Shown: positions 9,501 through 20,216 of the stretch, piece after piece
Position numbering within the stretch: position 1 is the first letter of the stretch
How the letters are laid out: the number at the start of each line of letters is the position of its first letter
Source: Trametes villosa
Taxonomy: Eukaryota; Basidiomycota; Agaricomycetes; Polyporales; Polyporaceae
Assembly (NCBI GenBank): GCA_002964805.2
Contig: PUDQ02000054.1
Location: 1 to 53,047 of the forward strand
DNA: 53,047 nt
Direction of reading: 5' to 3'
The notes under the pieces: generated by a model
The model's input: only the letters and a program-made list of their open reading frames with translations
Told to the model about the DNA's origin: nothing
The model's database searches: none
Program-made: the position numbers and the translations under genes

Positions 9501-12500
9501 TCATAACTTGGTATACAGAAGAACACTTACCCGCCTCTTTCCTGCTTTCTGTAGCAAGTTAGAATCAAGGTTGATAATATTTCCCTCTTCTACAAGACTA
9601 GTCCCAGTTTTAATCCCATCATGGAACAATACATCACCATGTTTGTCCACTACACGGCATGTGAAGTGAAACTTGCCAAAGTAAATTAACCCACACAGCC
9701 TATATCTATCTACATGATCCGGCAAGGTGACTTCAGTGCAGATCTCAGCCTTGACATTGTGGATATTAAATGCTACAAAAGCAGGGGCAGTCTCATACTT
9801 TATGCACTGGTGCAATGGCCGCTCACACTGGGGGCATGTCTGGCTTGTCTTTTGGTTGAAGATGGCACCCATCCAGGCAGTAATACTCTGGCCCTTGTAT
9901 GACCCTCCCTTGTACAAGCTGTTCTTCCAGATCTGCTTAGAGGTGTCCCAGAGAATATTGCTGGACCCCTCAGCCTCACTAGAATAATGGCATGATTGAC
10001 ATGCATAATACTGGGTCTGGGTGTCTTCAGAGGCTTGCAGCAGCTCCCTCACAAGGGCATAGATGTCGGTTCCCACTGGTCCATTAGGATAAATTTCAGG
10101 ATCCTGGGCATGGAGAATATTTCTGACTGACTGCCTAATTGTGATTGTATAGTCACTAATATTTGTAGAACTGCGGTTGAAGCCTTCAGTAATTTTGGAC
10201 AGCAGCAAATTTTGTGCAGGCATTATTTCACCCCACTGCTGCTTACACTCATTAAATACTGTGAGCAGTATTGTGAGAATGCTGTCATATGCACAGCTGT
10301 AGTTGGTACTGTCCCACTTGAATCCTACCAGGCTGACTCTGGGAGCTAACTCTTCACTGCGCACTTTCTTAGAAGCAACCACATCATCAGAATTATCCTC
10401 CCTTTTCCGCTTAGTTGCTTTCTTATCAATGGTGTTGCTTACGGTGGTAAGGGCTTGCGTGCCCTTTGCTGCAACATATCCAGATGTCTTAGGCTGCAGA
10501 TCCTGGATTTCTGCTGGCCTGGCCTGTTGTTTATCCTTGGGTTTGGATTTTTCAATCACTTGCCACGATGTATCACTTTGGACGTCTTCAACTGGGAAAG
10601 GGTCATTGGCATTCCAAGTCAGGGCAGCATGCATCGTCTTGGGCATGAATTTCTCACCCTTCCACTGTCTGAATGAATGGACCAGCTCATTGCGTGTGAT
10701 GCCAGTGACTGTGGGTGAAATCTTGCCCAGGTAGCGCAGTTTGGTTATCTCATCCAGCAGCTCAAGCTCCCTGAACTCCTGGCGCAGACTTCCTGCTATT
10801 CCCCCAGTCAGCTTCCGTGGGTCAAAGGGCTGCACAATAATAGTCCCATTGTATGTGGATCCCCGGGACAGGCATGTGTATATGGACTGATGCGAGCGGC
10901 AATTCTGTAAATCACACACATTGTGCGGCCGGGTGCGCCCCTGTGAACCAAAGTCTGTCATGGCAAAGTTGGGAATGACAGACACCTGGTCCCGGGAGAT
11001 GGACAGGAAATTTCCATTGGGCATCTTGCACCTAATCTTGCGCGACTGGTGGCTGATGGGCACTACATTTTCTGGGAGTCCTTCCAGTTTCACTGAAGTG
11101 GGTGCAGCAGTAAGCTTGACAAATAATGTCTCCAGTGTCTCCTTGTCTTCGCTGATGGGTCTGGACTTCCAGCCTACCACCACTCCCTCCGCACCATTGG
11201 TCACACAGCACTCTGTCGCTTCATTGATTTTAATCATCACTGGCATCCCAACGCACAGCGTGAGCTTGCCAGGCAGGTGGTCTGTCAGGGTATGTGAGAG
11301 ATTCCACAGGCAGTCCTGGAGTTCAGGGCTCAGAATATTGGTAGAGCGCCTGGGATTCACAGTCTGCCTCCTCTGCTTTTTGGTTGCTTCATCGTCATTG
11401 CTGGCGGACAGCTTGTCAACAGAATAAAACGCAGTCAGGGGCTGGCCATTTTCCCTTGCAAACCGCTCGCAGCCCAGCTCATTGATCTTGTCTCTGTGGG
11501 TATTCCAGGCTGTGATGATAGACACATTGCGGAAGCATGGCTGGTTTAGTTTGGGTCTCCCTGGACCACGGCCTGCAACACGAGATTGGAGAAGCTGGAT
11601 GTCCTCAGGTGTGCAGGATTTATATCTGAGATTTTCCAGCGCTGTTCTGAGCTTGGCATCATTGACACCCTGGGACCGCTGCCGCATGTTTTCTCTCAAT
11701 ATGACCACAGTGGTGAACTGGTGCCACAGTGCCTTGCCAATGGAGGCTTGCTGCTGTGCATGGCTGTGGGTGCGGTGGATGACCCGGCCAACCTTGTGTG
11801 AATATAATGCATTGCCGCTCATGGCGGGGGGCAGCTGGGCAAAGTCCCCTGCAAAAATCATATTGATGCCCCCAAATGGTGCTCCATCATTTTTGAGTGC
11901 TGCACACATTTTTGCGCAGATGGTATATACACTGCCGCAGTCAACCATGCTGATCTCATCAATAAACATATATTCAACATTCTGGAGGCGTGCACGCACT
12001 TGCAGCAAGGTGGCAACAGAGTCTGAGGAGCTGTTCTGCCTGAGACCCAGCATTGAGTGGTATGTAGAGCCTCCGATCAGGGCAGCAGCAGACCCAGTGG
12101 GTGCCATGCACATAAACCGGTAGCTTTCCTGGCGTGCGGCAAAAAAGTGTGTGAGGGCTTTTATGACCTGGCACTTTCCAGTACCCGCCATGCCCCCCAG
12201 ATACATTTTAAGATGCTCGCCATTTGACTCCACAGCGTGGTTGGCTACAATACGGAAGGCCCGCTCCTGTGCTTCATTGAGGCTGAATTCTTTAGCAGTG
12301 CTGTCAATGAGTGCCTGCGCCTCCTGGTCCTTTGCTCTGAATGCTTTGCTCATATAGTATGACTTGTCAATCACCATGACCTCGTCCACTTCTGTGTTGG
12401 CAGGCAGGGAATTATTTGCATTAGCAGGTTTCTTCAGAGCAGCCTGTGCATCCCGGGCATCCAATATTTCCTGGCGCTTGCTGGCAAGAATATTCTTCCA

Positions 12501-15500
12501 GTCAGCAGAGCTCGTGTCTTCCTTGCTTTGAAACCGTGAGGGCAGGTCAGCTGCTGCCTTTTCTTTCATGGGGTCTAGCCAGCCAGAGCCCTGAATAATC
12601 TGTTCTGCCTGGGCCATTTGTGTTCGCCTGCTGATTTCCGCGTTGCTCAGCTCTGTCCAGTCATTAGCACGCAGGACCATGGCTTCAATTTCACTGATAT
12701 CCAGTTCACCATCATCATTATAATACTGGGTGTCCATGTCATCGAGGGTGGCATTATCCAGGTTGAAAGGCGAGCTGCCGGTCTTTGCACCCTTTTTGCG
12801 AGCTGCAGAAAAGTCATCCCTGGCATCATTGCACTCATACTTGATATGGAAAAACTTCATGACCTCCTTCTGCCTCTCAGTGAACGAATATTTGTTGAAT
12901 ACATCATCCCAAAGCACATCCTGACTAGGCCTCAGATCCTGCCCTGCCCGCCACGGCTTGAAGAGTGTGAGCATGGTCATGCAGTACTGCTTCCGGTTGC
13001 CTGCATCCCGGCGCGGAAGGGAGCCGCCAATGAAGTTGGGAACAAATGCCTCGGACTCATCCAGAAGCTTGACATGGTGGGTCTCATGCTGCGGATGGTT
13101 CTCATGAAACCTAACATACTTGGACCGGGGATTAGTTTTCTTAGGATTAGGCGCTGCATCTTCCTGTAGGCGCTGATTAGAAGCCTTGGTCAACAAAAGT
13201 TCATCATCTGATGACTCCTCTTCAGGCAGTCCTGCACCCTTGAGCTCCACATCTTCATTGACATTATAGTTGTCCTCAAACTCAGAGTCTACATCTTCTT
13301 GTTCAGGATATTCCTCAAGCTTAGGGCCCTTCTTGCGGCCACTGATGCGCTGCTTCTCTGCCAGCCGGACCCAATCATACAGCGACATGTCTTCATACTC
13401 TGTGGGGCGCCATATATAATCTTGCACAGGAGAAAGAGCAATAATCCGCCTGGTGGTCTTCCCATTCCCTGCCAGGCCAAGCATCACCTTAGTAGTGCCC
13501 TCCTCAGCAATCTTGGCAGAGTCCTCCCATGCGCGCATCACCTCGTACACATACCCCTTCCAGAAGCATGTACGGAACCTGTGGCTCTTGTAATGGTCGG
13601 GATGCTTGAGCAGGTACATGGCTGCCATGGGTCCGCCAATTTCAGAGCAGGCTGTGAGGGAGTTTACTATTTTAGTGATTAATGCGCGAGCCTTCTCCTT
13701 GGTAGACTTTTGGCTTCCTAGTAGCTCCACATTCCGCTCAAACACCTGCTGAATAGACTGAAACATCACATGCGTCTTCAGTGGGGTTTTTGTGATATAA
13801 TCTGCCACATAGGCTATGACAGATTTAATTGCAGTGCCTGAGAGCAGACTGGTGACATCAGTGTTGCTGCGCATCAGATATGTCACTGCAGGTGTGAATG
13901 TATTAAGCCAGGCTTCACCCTTTTTCATAAGCAGTGCACCTGTACTAGGGTCCACTATGGTTTCTGGGCGGGTCTCCCTGGGAAAGCGGGCCTTGCAGTT
14001 GCCATTTTTATCAGTGCAGCCGCGGTTGTCAAAGTCAGGCTTGTCAGACCTTCCCAGATCAGCCTTGTCTTTCTTGGATGATGCACGGCAGGTGTGTCTG
14101 TTGGACAGGTATAATATCTCATCTATGGTCTGCCTGAACCTGTCCCACCATGACTTATGTCTCTGACACTCGATGCATTCTGTTTTTGGTGGGTGGTCAC
14201 ATCTCTTGGGCGGCGCTTCAGGCAGTGTCTCTGTAGGGGAAGTTCTGGTAGGATTTTTATGTTCCTCTTCAGAAATACTCTGTTTCACATTTTCCATGCT
14301 CCCAGTAATAAATTCTCCCATGTGCACACTTTCCAGATACTCCACCATGGCCTTCTGGAAATCTGAGCTGGGGTCCATGATTTTATCACGTATCTCCTGC
14401 GGGGTCAGTGAATTTTTGATCCAGATTAGCATGTGCATGTGCAAAGTCAGCCGGCCCTGCTGCTCTACAGTCCCATAGTATCCGGATGTCTGGCCGTATA
14501 AGCCCGGTCTGTCTAGTCCTACACCAAGGACATGCTTGATAAACAGGTCCACCATCATCTTGAAGAAGCGAGCACCTGCTACAGGATTATTGGCTATCAA
14601 GCGCAGGCGCTCATTTTTATCCCTGAAGGCAGGCACAAATTTCTGATTGGTATCAGCAAAATATAATGCAATGGGGTGCTTGACATCGGCAGGGGCAAAG
14701 GTGACAAACCATGAGGGAGCACCCAGATATGACACGAGGGACCATATTTCATTGCGCATATACTTTTTGCTTGTAATGGACCCTTGGACCTTATAATTGA
14801 CATGATCCAGATCATTCAATATCTTGAAGCAGGCCTTCTCATCCTCGGTTTCTGGCTTCATTGAGCCAGTACTCAGCCTCTGGATAATATCACTTAGAGT
14901 GGAGTCCTTGATATTGAGCAGCCTGTTGGCGATGTCACCAAACTTGTTTTTGTCTGCCAACAAATATCCTGCAGTGGTGGATTTTTTAATCTGCTCATGG
15001 TTGAGTGCAACTAGTGGAAACAAAGGCTCTAGTTGAAAGCGCTTATCATGGTACATTAGCAGCTGCTGCTTTCTGCGCTCTTCAGACACTGGCCTACATC
15101 CGCTTGCAGAATTATTGAGACCACCCAGGCCATATGGAAATAACCAAGGAAACATCTGAGGATAGAGCTGGGGATTATGGTATAGGCTCTCTGGCTCGGC
15201 CGACTGACCTATCCCAAGCACCTTTCCCCCAGACTTGAAGTGTTCTATGGCACGTGCAGTGATCTCGTATGGCCTAACCTTTCCCATGTGCTCCAGGCTT
15301 GCTCCAGTCAGCCCGTGAACAACAAAGGGGCAATCACCGTCATCTGCACCCTCATCCTCTTCAGATGCATTGACAGCAGTAGCCTCTGGGTCTTGGTTAG
15401 ATTCCATGCTTTTGGAATAATTTACAATCACTGGTGGTTCATCTTCTGGATATGAGTTAATATTCTCATATGATATCTGCAGGTCTGCATAGTCTGCATG

Positions 15501-17036
15501 ATTGAGCTTGAGCCACTCTAGTGCATCTGCCACTTTGTTACGCCGGACCAACATAGGTGTGCGCTTGTATTCCTTGGCAGTAGGTTGGTTGGGTCCAAGA
15601 TATAGGAAGGCTAACACTTCACTTAGCTCTTCACATTTAGGTGGCAATACAGAATATATCTTGGGCATTGGGAGTGAATGGCTTACTACATTGGCCCGGA
15701 GCTTAGACATGCCTGACATATGTACCTTGACAATGCAGTGGTTGTGTTTGACACGTGCTATGAGCATCTTTTCAGTGAAGCTCAGGTTTTGTAACTGGGG
15801 TGGTACTTCACCAATCCAAAGACCATTTGCAAGACTGTCTGCTGGTGTGCGGCCTGCCTCCAACTCTATTATGCATGCTCTACAAATATCCTTGCAATCA
15901 GGCAAAAGGGTAGGGCCGGCAAGTTCAGTAATTTGGTCAGATGCTGTAGAACGTTCTCGCCTAGTGACTGGTTGATTGGCACGAAGCAGGTTTTTATCAA
16001 ATTCTACATCAGCTATGGGAGATAATGAAGTTTGAAAGCATAGTTGCGCACACACAGCACAAGCTGATTCAATGAAGTTACTAGACAGAATATCTTGGGA
16101 AAATCCTGCGACAACTTCTTCAATGATCTGGGCAGATGCCGGCTTTGGAGGGAAAATATCATGACAAGATGGTGCTGGACTTTTTTTCTTTCTTAATGAT
16201 TGCATCCTCGCCTGTCCTGACTTTATCTTCCCACAAGGTTCAAAGACGCTAACAAAGGGTCCACAGTTCATGCATTTATGCAGAAGAAGCTGTTGAACAA
16301 TATAATCCCGTGTCTTATGCTTAGACATGTCAGGCAGCTGATGCTGGCGTGCAATATCCAGTAGCATAGGCTTTGATAGCTTTGTAGTGAGTGTTTGTAA
16401 AGGCATGTCAATAAATACCATGTCCATGGAACAATTTCTGATTTCATTGGTGATTGCTAGTGGAATATATTTCAGAAATTGATATCGATCTTGTATTGAA
16501 CCAAGTTCAGTCCAAGTGGGTTTAAATAGGGACAGCTCATCAATAGACCATGTATTGCCGAACCTACCCATGTGACGTTGTTTAGATATTACAGCACCAC
16601 CCGGCAGGATTATTTGTGCATGTGAGCTGAAAGACAACTTGCGCTTGTATAATGTCAGTGTGTGATATGTAAGCGTACAATCGTTACAGCTCTGTTGAAA
16701 TGCTACTACAAAGTCATGCTGGTTAAAGAAGTGTCTCATGCTTAACAGCTTTATCCGCCTAGAAAGTTGTAATGATGTATGACCTACAGAATACAAATAC
16801 TTGATATAATGTCTGTCGGCACAAAGGCAACATATAGCTGAGGCAGTCTGACATGAAGGATGACTACGCTGTACTGCAGAGAAATCACACTGATATAGAT
16901 AAACTCTCTTGTAACTGCTGCTCAAAAATTCTTTCTCACTTAGGGGCCTTGTCATGGAGGTGGCCCCAAAAACCTGTTTTTCACTTAGGGGCCTTGTCAA
17001 GAAGGTGGCCCCAAGAACCTCGCCGCATAGCAGCAT
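9501..17036 (-). CDS. Rep-helicase of Helitron type with C-terminal USP-like domain
   Basis: One open frame of 2,511 codons. About residues 325-470 hold a cysteine-bearing region resembling the DUF6570 type found in Helitron proteins (CAVCAQLCF...CRACIIELE). Residues about 640-1080 form the rolling-circle Rep region, with the HUH-like motif LTLHMHMLIWI near 865 and the tyrosine motif YVADYITKTPLKTH near 1077 (two Tyr, four residues apart). A Pif1-family helicase follows: Walker A GGMAGTGKC near 1617, FIDEIS near 1692, GDFAQLPP near 1730. From about 2240 to the end there is a cysteine-protease-like region: NYSCAYDS, two CxxC pairs (CQSC, CPQC), then FHFTCRVVD and LFHDG. Length and order fit an autonomous Helitron. 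The start is uncertain; the first about 35 residues come from a 45-bp DNA repeat. It is the leftmost gene of the 34-kb element. Confidence 0.88.
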   Translation of the reverse strand: MLLCGEVLGATFLTRPLSEKQVFGATSMTRPLSEKEFLSSSYKRVYLYQCDFSAVQRSHPSCQTASAICCLCADRHYIKYLYSVGHTSLQLSRRIKLLSMRHFFNQHDFVVAFQQSCNDCTLTYHTLTLYKRKLSFSSHAQIILPGGAVISKQRHMGRFGNTWSIDELSLFKPTWTELGSIQDRYQFLKYIPLAITNEIRNCSMDMVFIDMPLQTLTTKLSKPMLLDIARQHQLPDMSKHKTRDYIVQQLLLHKCMNCGPFVSVFEPCGKIKSGQARMQSLRKKKSPAPSCHDIFPPKPASAQIIEEVVAGFSQDILSSNFIESACAVCAQLCFQTSLSPIADVEFDKNLLRANQPVTRRERSTASDQITELAGPTLLPDCKDICRACIIELEAGRTPADSLANGLWIGEVPPQLQNLSFTEKMLIARVKHNHCIVKVHMSGMSKLRANVVSHSLPMPKIYSVLPPKCEELSEVLAFLYLGPNQPTAKEYKRTPMLVRRNKVADALEWLKLNHADYADLQISYENINSYPEDEPPVIVNYSKSMESNQDPEATAVNASEEDEGADDGDCPFVVHGLTGASLEHMGKVRPYEITARAIEHFKSGGKVLGIGQSAEPESLYHNPQLYPQMFPWLFPYGLGGLNNSASGCRPVSEERRKQQLLMYHDKRFQLEPLFPLVALNHEQIKKSTTAGYLLADKNKFGDIANRLLNIKDSTLSDIIQRLSTGSMKPETEDEKACFKILNDLDHVNYKVQGSITSKKYMRNEIWSLVSYLGAPSWFVTFAPADVKHPIALYFADTNQKFVPAFRDKNERLRLIANNPVAGARFFKMMVDLFIKHVLGVGLDRPGLYGQTSGYYGTVEQQGRLTLHMHMLIWIKNSLTPQEIRDKIMDPSSDFQKAMVEYLESVHMGEFITGSMENVKQSISEEEHKNPTRTSPTETLPEAPPKRCDHPPKTECIECQRHKSWWDRFRQTIDEILYLSNRHTCRASSKKDKADLGRSDKPDFDNRGCTDKNGNCKARFPRETRPETIVDPSTGALLMKKGEAWLNTFTPAVTYLMRSNTDVTSLLSGTAIKSVIAYVADYITKTPLKTHVMFQSIQQVFERNVELLGSQKSTKEKARALITKIVNSLTACSEIGGPMAAMYLLKHPDHYKSHRFRTCFWKGYVYEVMRAWEDSAKIAEEGTTKVMLGLAGNGKTTRRIIALSPVQDYIWRPTEYEDMSLYDWVRLAEKQRISGRKKGPKLEEYPEQEDVDSEFEDNYNVNEDVELKGAGLPEEESSDDELLLTKASNQRLQEDAAPNPKKTNPRSKYVRFHENHPQHETHHVKLLDESEAFVPNFIGGSLPRRDAGNRKQYCMTMLTLFKPWRAGQDLRPSQDVLWDDVFNKYSFTERQKEVMKFFHIKYECNDARDDFSAARKKGAKTGSSPFNLDNATLDDMDTQYYNDDGELDISEIEAMVLRANDWTELSNAEISRRTQMAQAEQIIQGSGWLDPMKEKAAADLPSRFQSKEDTSSADWKNILASKRQEILDARDAQAALKKPANANNSLPANTEVDEVMVIDKSYYMSKAFRAKDQEAQALIDSTAKEFSLNEAQERAFRIVANHAVESNGEHLKMYLGGMAGTGKCQVIKALTHFFAARQESYRFMCMAPTGSAAALIGGSTYHSMLGLRQNSSSDSVATLLQVRARLQNVEYMFIDEISMVDCGSVYTICAKMCAALKNDGAPFGGINMIFAGDFAQLPPAMSGNALYSHKVGRVIHRTHSHAQQQASIGKALWHQFTTVVILRENMRQRSQGVNDAKLRTALENLRYKSCTPEDIQLLQSRVAGRGPGRPKLNQPCFRNVSIITAWNTHRDKINELGCERFARENGQPLTAFYSVDKLSASNDDEATKKQRRQTVNPRRSTNILSPELQDCLWNLSHTLTDHLPGKLTLCVGMPVMIKINEATECCVTNGAEGVVVGWKSRPISEDKETLETLFVKLTAAPTSVKLEGLPENVVPISHQSRKIRCKMPNGNFLSISRDQVSVIPNFAMTDFGSQGRTRPHNVCDLQNCRSHQSIYTCLSRGSTYNGTIIVQPFDPRKLTGGIAGSLRQEFRELELLDEITKLRYLGKISPTVTGITRNELVHSFRQWKGEKFMPKTMHAALTWNANDPFPVEDVQSDTSWQVIEKSKPKDKQQARPAEIQDLQPKTSGYVAAKGTQALTTVSNTIDKKATKRKREDNSDDVVASKKVRSEELAPRVSLVGFKWDSTNYSCAYDSILTILLTVFNECKQQWGEIMPAQNLLLSKITEGFNRSSTNISDYTITIRQSVRNILHAQDPEIYPNGPVGTDIYALVRELLQASEDTQTQYYACQSCHYSSEAEGSSNILWDTSKQIWKNSLYKGGSYKGQSITAWMGAIFNQKTSQTCPQCERPLHQCIKYETAPAFVAFNIHNVKAEICTEVTLPDHVDRYRLCGLIYFGKFHFTCRVVDKHGDVLFHDGIKTGTSLVEEGNIINLDSNLLQKAGKRRVSVLLYTKL
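16935..17024 (-). repeat. 45-bp tandem repeat at start of Rep-helicase frame
   Basis: Two copies of a 45-bp unit containing CACTTAGGGGCCTTGTCA and GGTGGCCCCAA. In the Rep-helicase frame they give two 15-residue repeats, V(L/F)GAT...TRPLSEK. The unit may be 5' untranslated or terminal sequence of the element and not protein. Confidence 0.6.
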
Positions 17037-17453
17037 ATATTGAGACTCTATGCTAGAGCTCGTAGGGGTAAGGCAGTTGTGACAATATTCTGTAATAAAG
17101 CTGTTAGATACATGACTACAAATTGTTTAAACACGGCATACCAGGTAACACCGCAGCAGCCAAGTGTTTGAACTGGCCATTGCTTAGCCGCTTGGTGTAG
17201 GAGCTCTGGTACACCAGCCACTGACATTGAGTCAGGACAATGCTGTACCAGAGAAGCAAATATGTGATGTGGTGTGCGTGCATGGAGAGAGATAGTGGAA
17301 GATGGAAGGAAAGAGCAAAGCTTGCACACATAGCTCGAAGTTCAACATGCTGATGTAAGGATGTCACATGCCTGTATTCCCACGTGTGGGCCAATGAAGC
17401 GCACAAGTCCCAAATCCATACAAATACGGCCAGTAGTACGATACATTTTGTGG
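17037..17453. other. Intergenic, nothing recognised
   Basis: A 417-bp stretch between the Rep-helicase frame and the end of the first F-box-like gene. Short open frames on the minus strand show no family features. It should contain the Rep-helicase promoter if that gene starts near 17036. Confidence 0.5.
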
Positions 17454-18677
17454 CTAGGCTAGGGCGTTCAACTGATCTAATGGCTCCATAAGAAATTGAA
17501 AAACCTTGAGACATATATAAATATACTTACAGGGATGTAGGGTCCTTCAATAGATGAATATATGCGAACCGGATTCTCATATGTGTGAGGGCTCAGCGGG
17601 TCGGTAGGATCCGGATGGTATGGCCCCACCCAGTCAGAAAAGGGGTCGGTGTCGAAGGTCTGACCGTCAAAGTGATCCAAATTGTTGGTGCCACGATCGG
17701 GAGGGAGGCCTGAATCCGCGGGCCAAGGGCCAAGAACATGGAACATGCGACCATGTCCGATTCCCCCTTCTACATCGTCCCATGTGATGCCTAGCGGTTG
17801 CCAGTGGAGGTACTGAAGATAGAACCGCCGGAGATGAGGGAGGATGGAAGCGATCTGAGAGTAAAATCCCTCCTCATGGGGAGTGAAGTTGTAGGTGGAA
17901 AGGAACACCCCGAGATCTTCAGCATCTGCAAAGTTCTCGAGGTCGATGTTGTAGGGGATGGTGTATGGGAATGCGGGGGTACTGATGAGGAGAGTGCGGA
18001 GATGCTGGAACGGCAAAAGCCCAAACAGGGTCCAGGACAGGGAGTCCCATGGGGCTGGGCCAAAGAGGTGTGCGACACCCTGTCATGCATTTTTAGTGAC
18101 CATGCTCACCAGTATTATGGGTACTCACATATTGCCCCGACCCGTAATTGAAGTCGTCCTTCAACCGTAGGGTCTTGATAGAACAGCGGCCAGGGAGCCA
18201 CCAATGCCCGATGCGTGCAACGACAGAGTGCGGTGACTCGTCGTTGATGATGACGTTGAGCTCAGACCAGTTCGTCATGTACCGGGTCGCCTCAACCGCC
18301 ACTTCCCACATATGCGCATCATTGTGTAGCTCGCTGTGCAGCTCAACCTCGAGAAGGTAGAGGTTGAGGAAGTTGACGTGACGTAGACCGGTATTACCGC
18401 TGAGAGTGCATTTACATGCCTCCCTCTCAAAAGCGATCACGTCCAGAAAAAACGAGTAGAGCTGGTGGGCAGTGGAGATGCAAAGTGCAGTACGGGGAAA
18501 GGGGCGGCTGAAGTGGTGCAAGAAGTCTTTGGACACCGTTCGCAGTGTCAGAGCTTCTTGGAGGTCGGCCTTGCATAAGAGCTGATCTCTGTTGTAGCAT
18601 TGCCAGGGGAAGGTGCAGGCACGGCCAATGAGAGAGAGAAGCTCTGGGGTGGCAAAGACGCTAGCGAGGGCAGACAT
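17454..18677 (-). CDS. F-box-like protein, paralogue 1
   Basis: Exons 18677-18129 (549 nt) and 18079 to about 17526, plus a short last exon ending near 17454; the intron between the first two is 49 nt. The start MSALASVFATPELLSLIG is an F-box-like N-terminus (LPxELL-type helix), followed by LRTVSKDFLHHF. The rest resembles the degenerate leucine-rich hypothetical proteins expanded in Agaricomycetes. It is clearly paralogous to the gene at 18842-19998: first exon and first intron have identical lengths in both. The final exon is uncertain, since acceptors ending ATTAG or ATCAG both give a stop within about 20 nt. If F-box assignment holds, it would be a substrate receptor of an SCF ubiquitin ligase, which is inference. 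Confidence 0.6.
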
Positions 18678-18841
18678 GGTGGTATGCGGGAAGACACAGT
18701 TTATTGACATTGACAATCTGTAACATGTACACATGGTTCCCACGGGTGAACGTGCTACCCGCAGTGATCCTGGATTCTCAGTGGCTGTCAGCATGCAATA
18801 CAAAGCGCAAGCAGCAACAAACATTCCACACGTACCACGTG

Positions 18842-19998
18842 TCAGTGTGCGTCAGGACAGCCTATAATGGGTGGACAGTTCAGTAAAAGGGGAATATACG
18901 GGTGTCATAGTGAGAGACTTACGGATGGTCCACAACTCTCCCTTGCCTGGAAGCGCAGGTCGTCCCCACAAATCCAGGACAGAAAGTTGAACGTCATGCC
19001 TAAGTGCCATGTCCTTCTCCACAGTCGCAAGTGCTGCCCCGTCGTGCTCGAATGTGACTGAGTCGTTGGCCGACATATGCGCGAGTGTTGTGTATCGGAA
19101 TCCAAACGAGTTGCTCCAGCCATTGTAGTACTGATAGCAAACCCAACGTAGCCCTGGCCGTGATGCGTATATCTTCATAACGCTTGTGCGTTCAGCCTCT
19201 CGGAGGTCTTCTGTGTGGGATTGCAGATAGGCCCGGAACACATCCAAGGGGACATCCCATGAGGGAGCCTCATCTCGAGGAGGGAATGCGAATGGGAAAA
19301 AGTCATGTGATACGGTGAGGGTCTTCAGGTCAGGAAATCTGCCCAGGTCTTCAACCCGAGCAACGTCCCAGGGATTCCTAGTTGATCCACCAGGGATAGC
19401 CTGAAGAATCGTCAAACTTGGAATGCAGTGAAGTTGAGACACCACGCACCCAAGTGTGATATTCACTCATCTTTAGAACCTCTACTCCGACTGCATCTCC
19501 CTTAGGCCACCACTGTGCAATGAGCGACAGGGTCAGACCCTTGTTAAGCACATCCATGGCGATGTCGATTGTCCGTATGGCCAGGAATGGGAGAGCTTCT
19601 TGGGCAAGTGTTGTGACACTGTCCCAGTCTTCGCTGTCGCAAGGTTGAAAAGAGAGTTCGGTAATGCGGAGGAAGGGCAGATGAGGCGATGGGTGGATCC
19701 GAGTCGTGCTTTCTGAACATTTGCAGAACTGGTGCTCATAGTCGATGACTGCCAGAAGGAGCTCCATGAAGGAGCCTGGAGATGAAATATTGATGGTAGC
19801 AGATGGAAGGGGAGGCACAAGCCAGTGGTAAAAGGACTTGTTGACGGTGCGTAAGGCCAGCTGCCATGGCCGGGTCGGGTGGTCAGGAAGTGGGGTGATA
19901 GGATCACTGAACATGTCGACAGCCTTGGGAAGTGAGGGCCATGGACGGCATGCCAGCCGGCCCACCTGAAGAAGGATCTCTGCAGGCAGCTGGTCCAT
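18842..19998 (-). CDS. F-box-like protein, paralogue 2
   Basis: Three exons, 19998-19450, 19400-18923 and 18861-18842, with introns of 49 nt (GTGCGT...CAG) and 61 nt (GTAAGT...TAG). Phases agree and the gene ends with codons CPDAH and TGA, giving 348 residues. The N-terminus MDQLPAEILLQVGRLA is a better F-box match than paralogue 1. LRTVNKSFYHWLVPPLP and CKCSES align with LRTVSKDFLHHFSRPFP and CKCTLS of the neighbour, and PWDVARVEDLGRFPDLKTL matches its second exon. The two genes are in tandem 164 bp apart. No catalytic domain is visible. They may be cargo of the 34-kb element or host genes caught in it. Confidence 0.66.
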
Positions 19999-20216
19999 AG
20001 GAGAAGTTGAAAAGCAACCAAAGGTTTAGACAGACTTTGCGTCACATCGCACTGCACCCAACCTGAATTGCAAATTGCAGAAAGTCTTGGCAACGACTTG
20101 CCTGCAGGAGGCCACATGATGGCACTGCTCACGGGACATCAATAGAGTGATGCAAGAGTAGGCCTTGGTCCCACAAAAGGTGGGGCTCTGTGGCTGGAAG
20201 GGCGAAATGTTTGAAG

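Noticed and set aside
9714..15975. Numerous plus-strand open frames of 60-210 codons
   Set aside because: All lie opposite the continuous Rep-helicase frame, whose motifs fix the coding strand.
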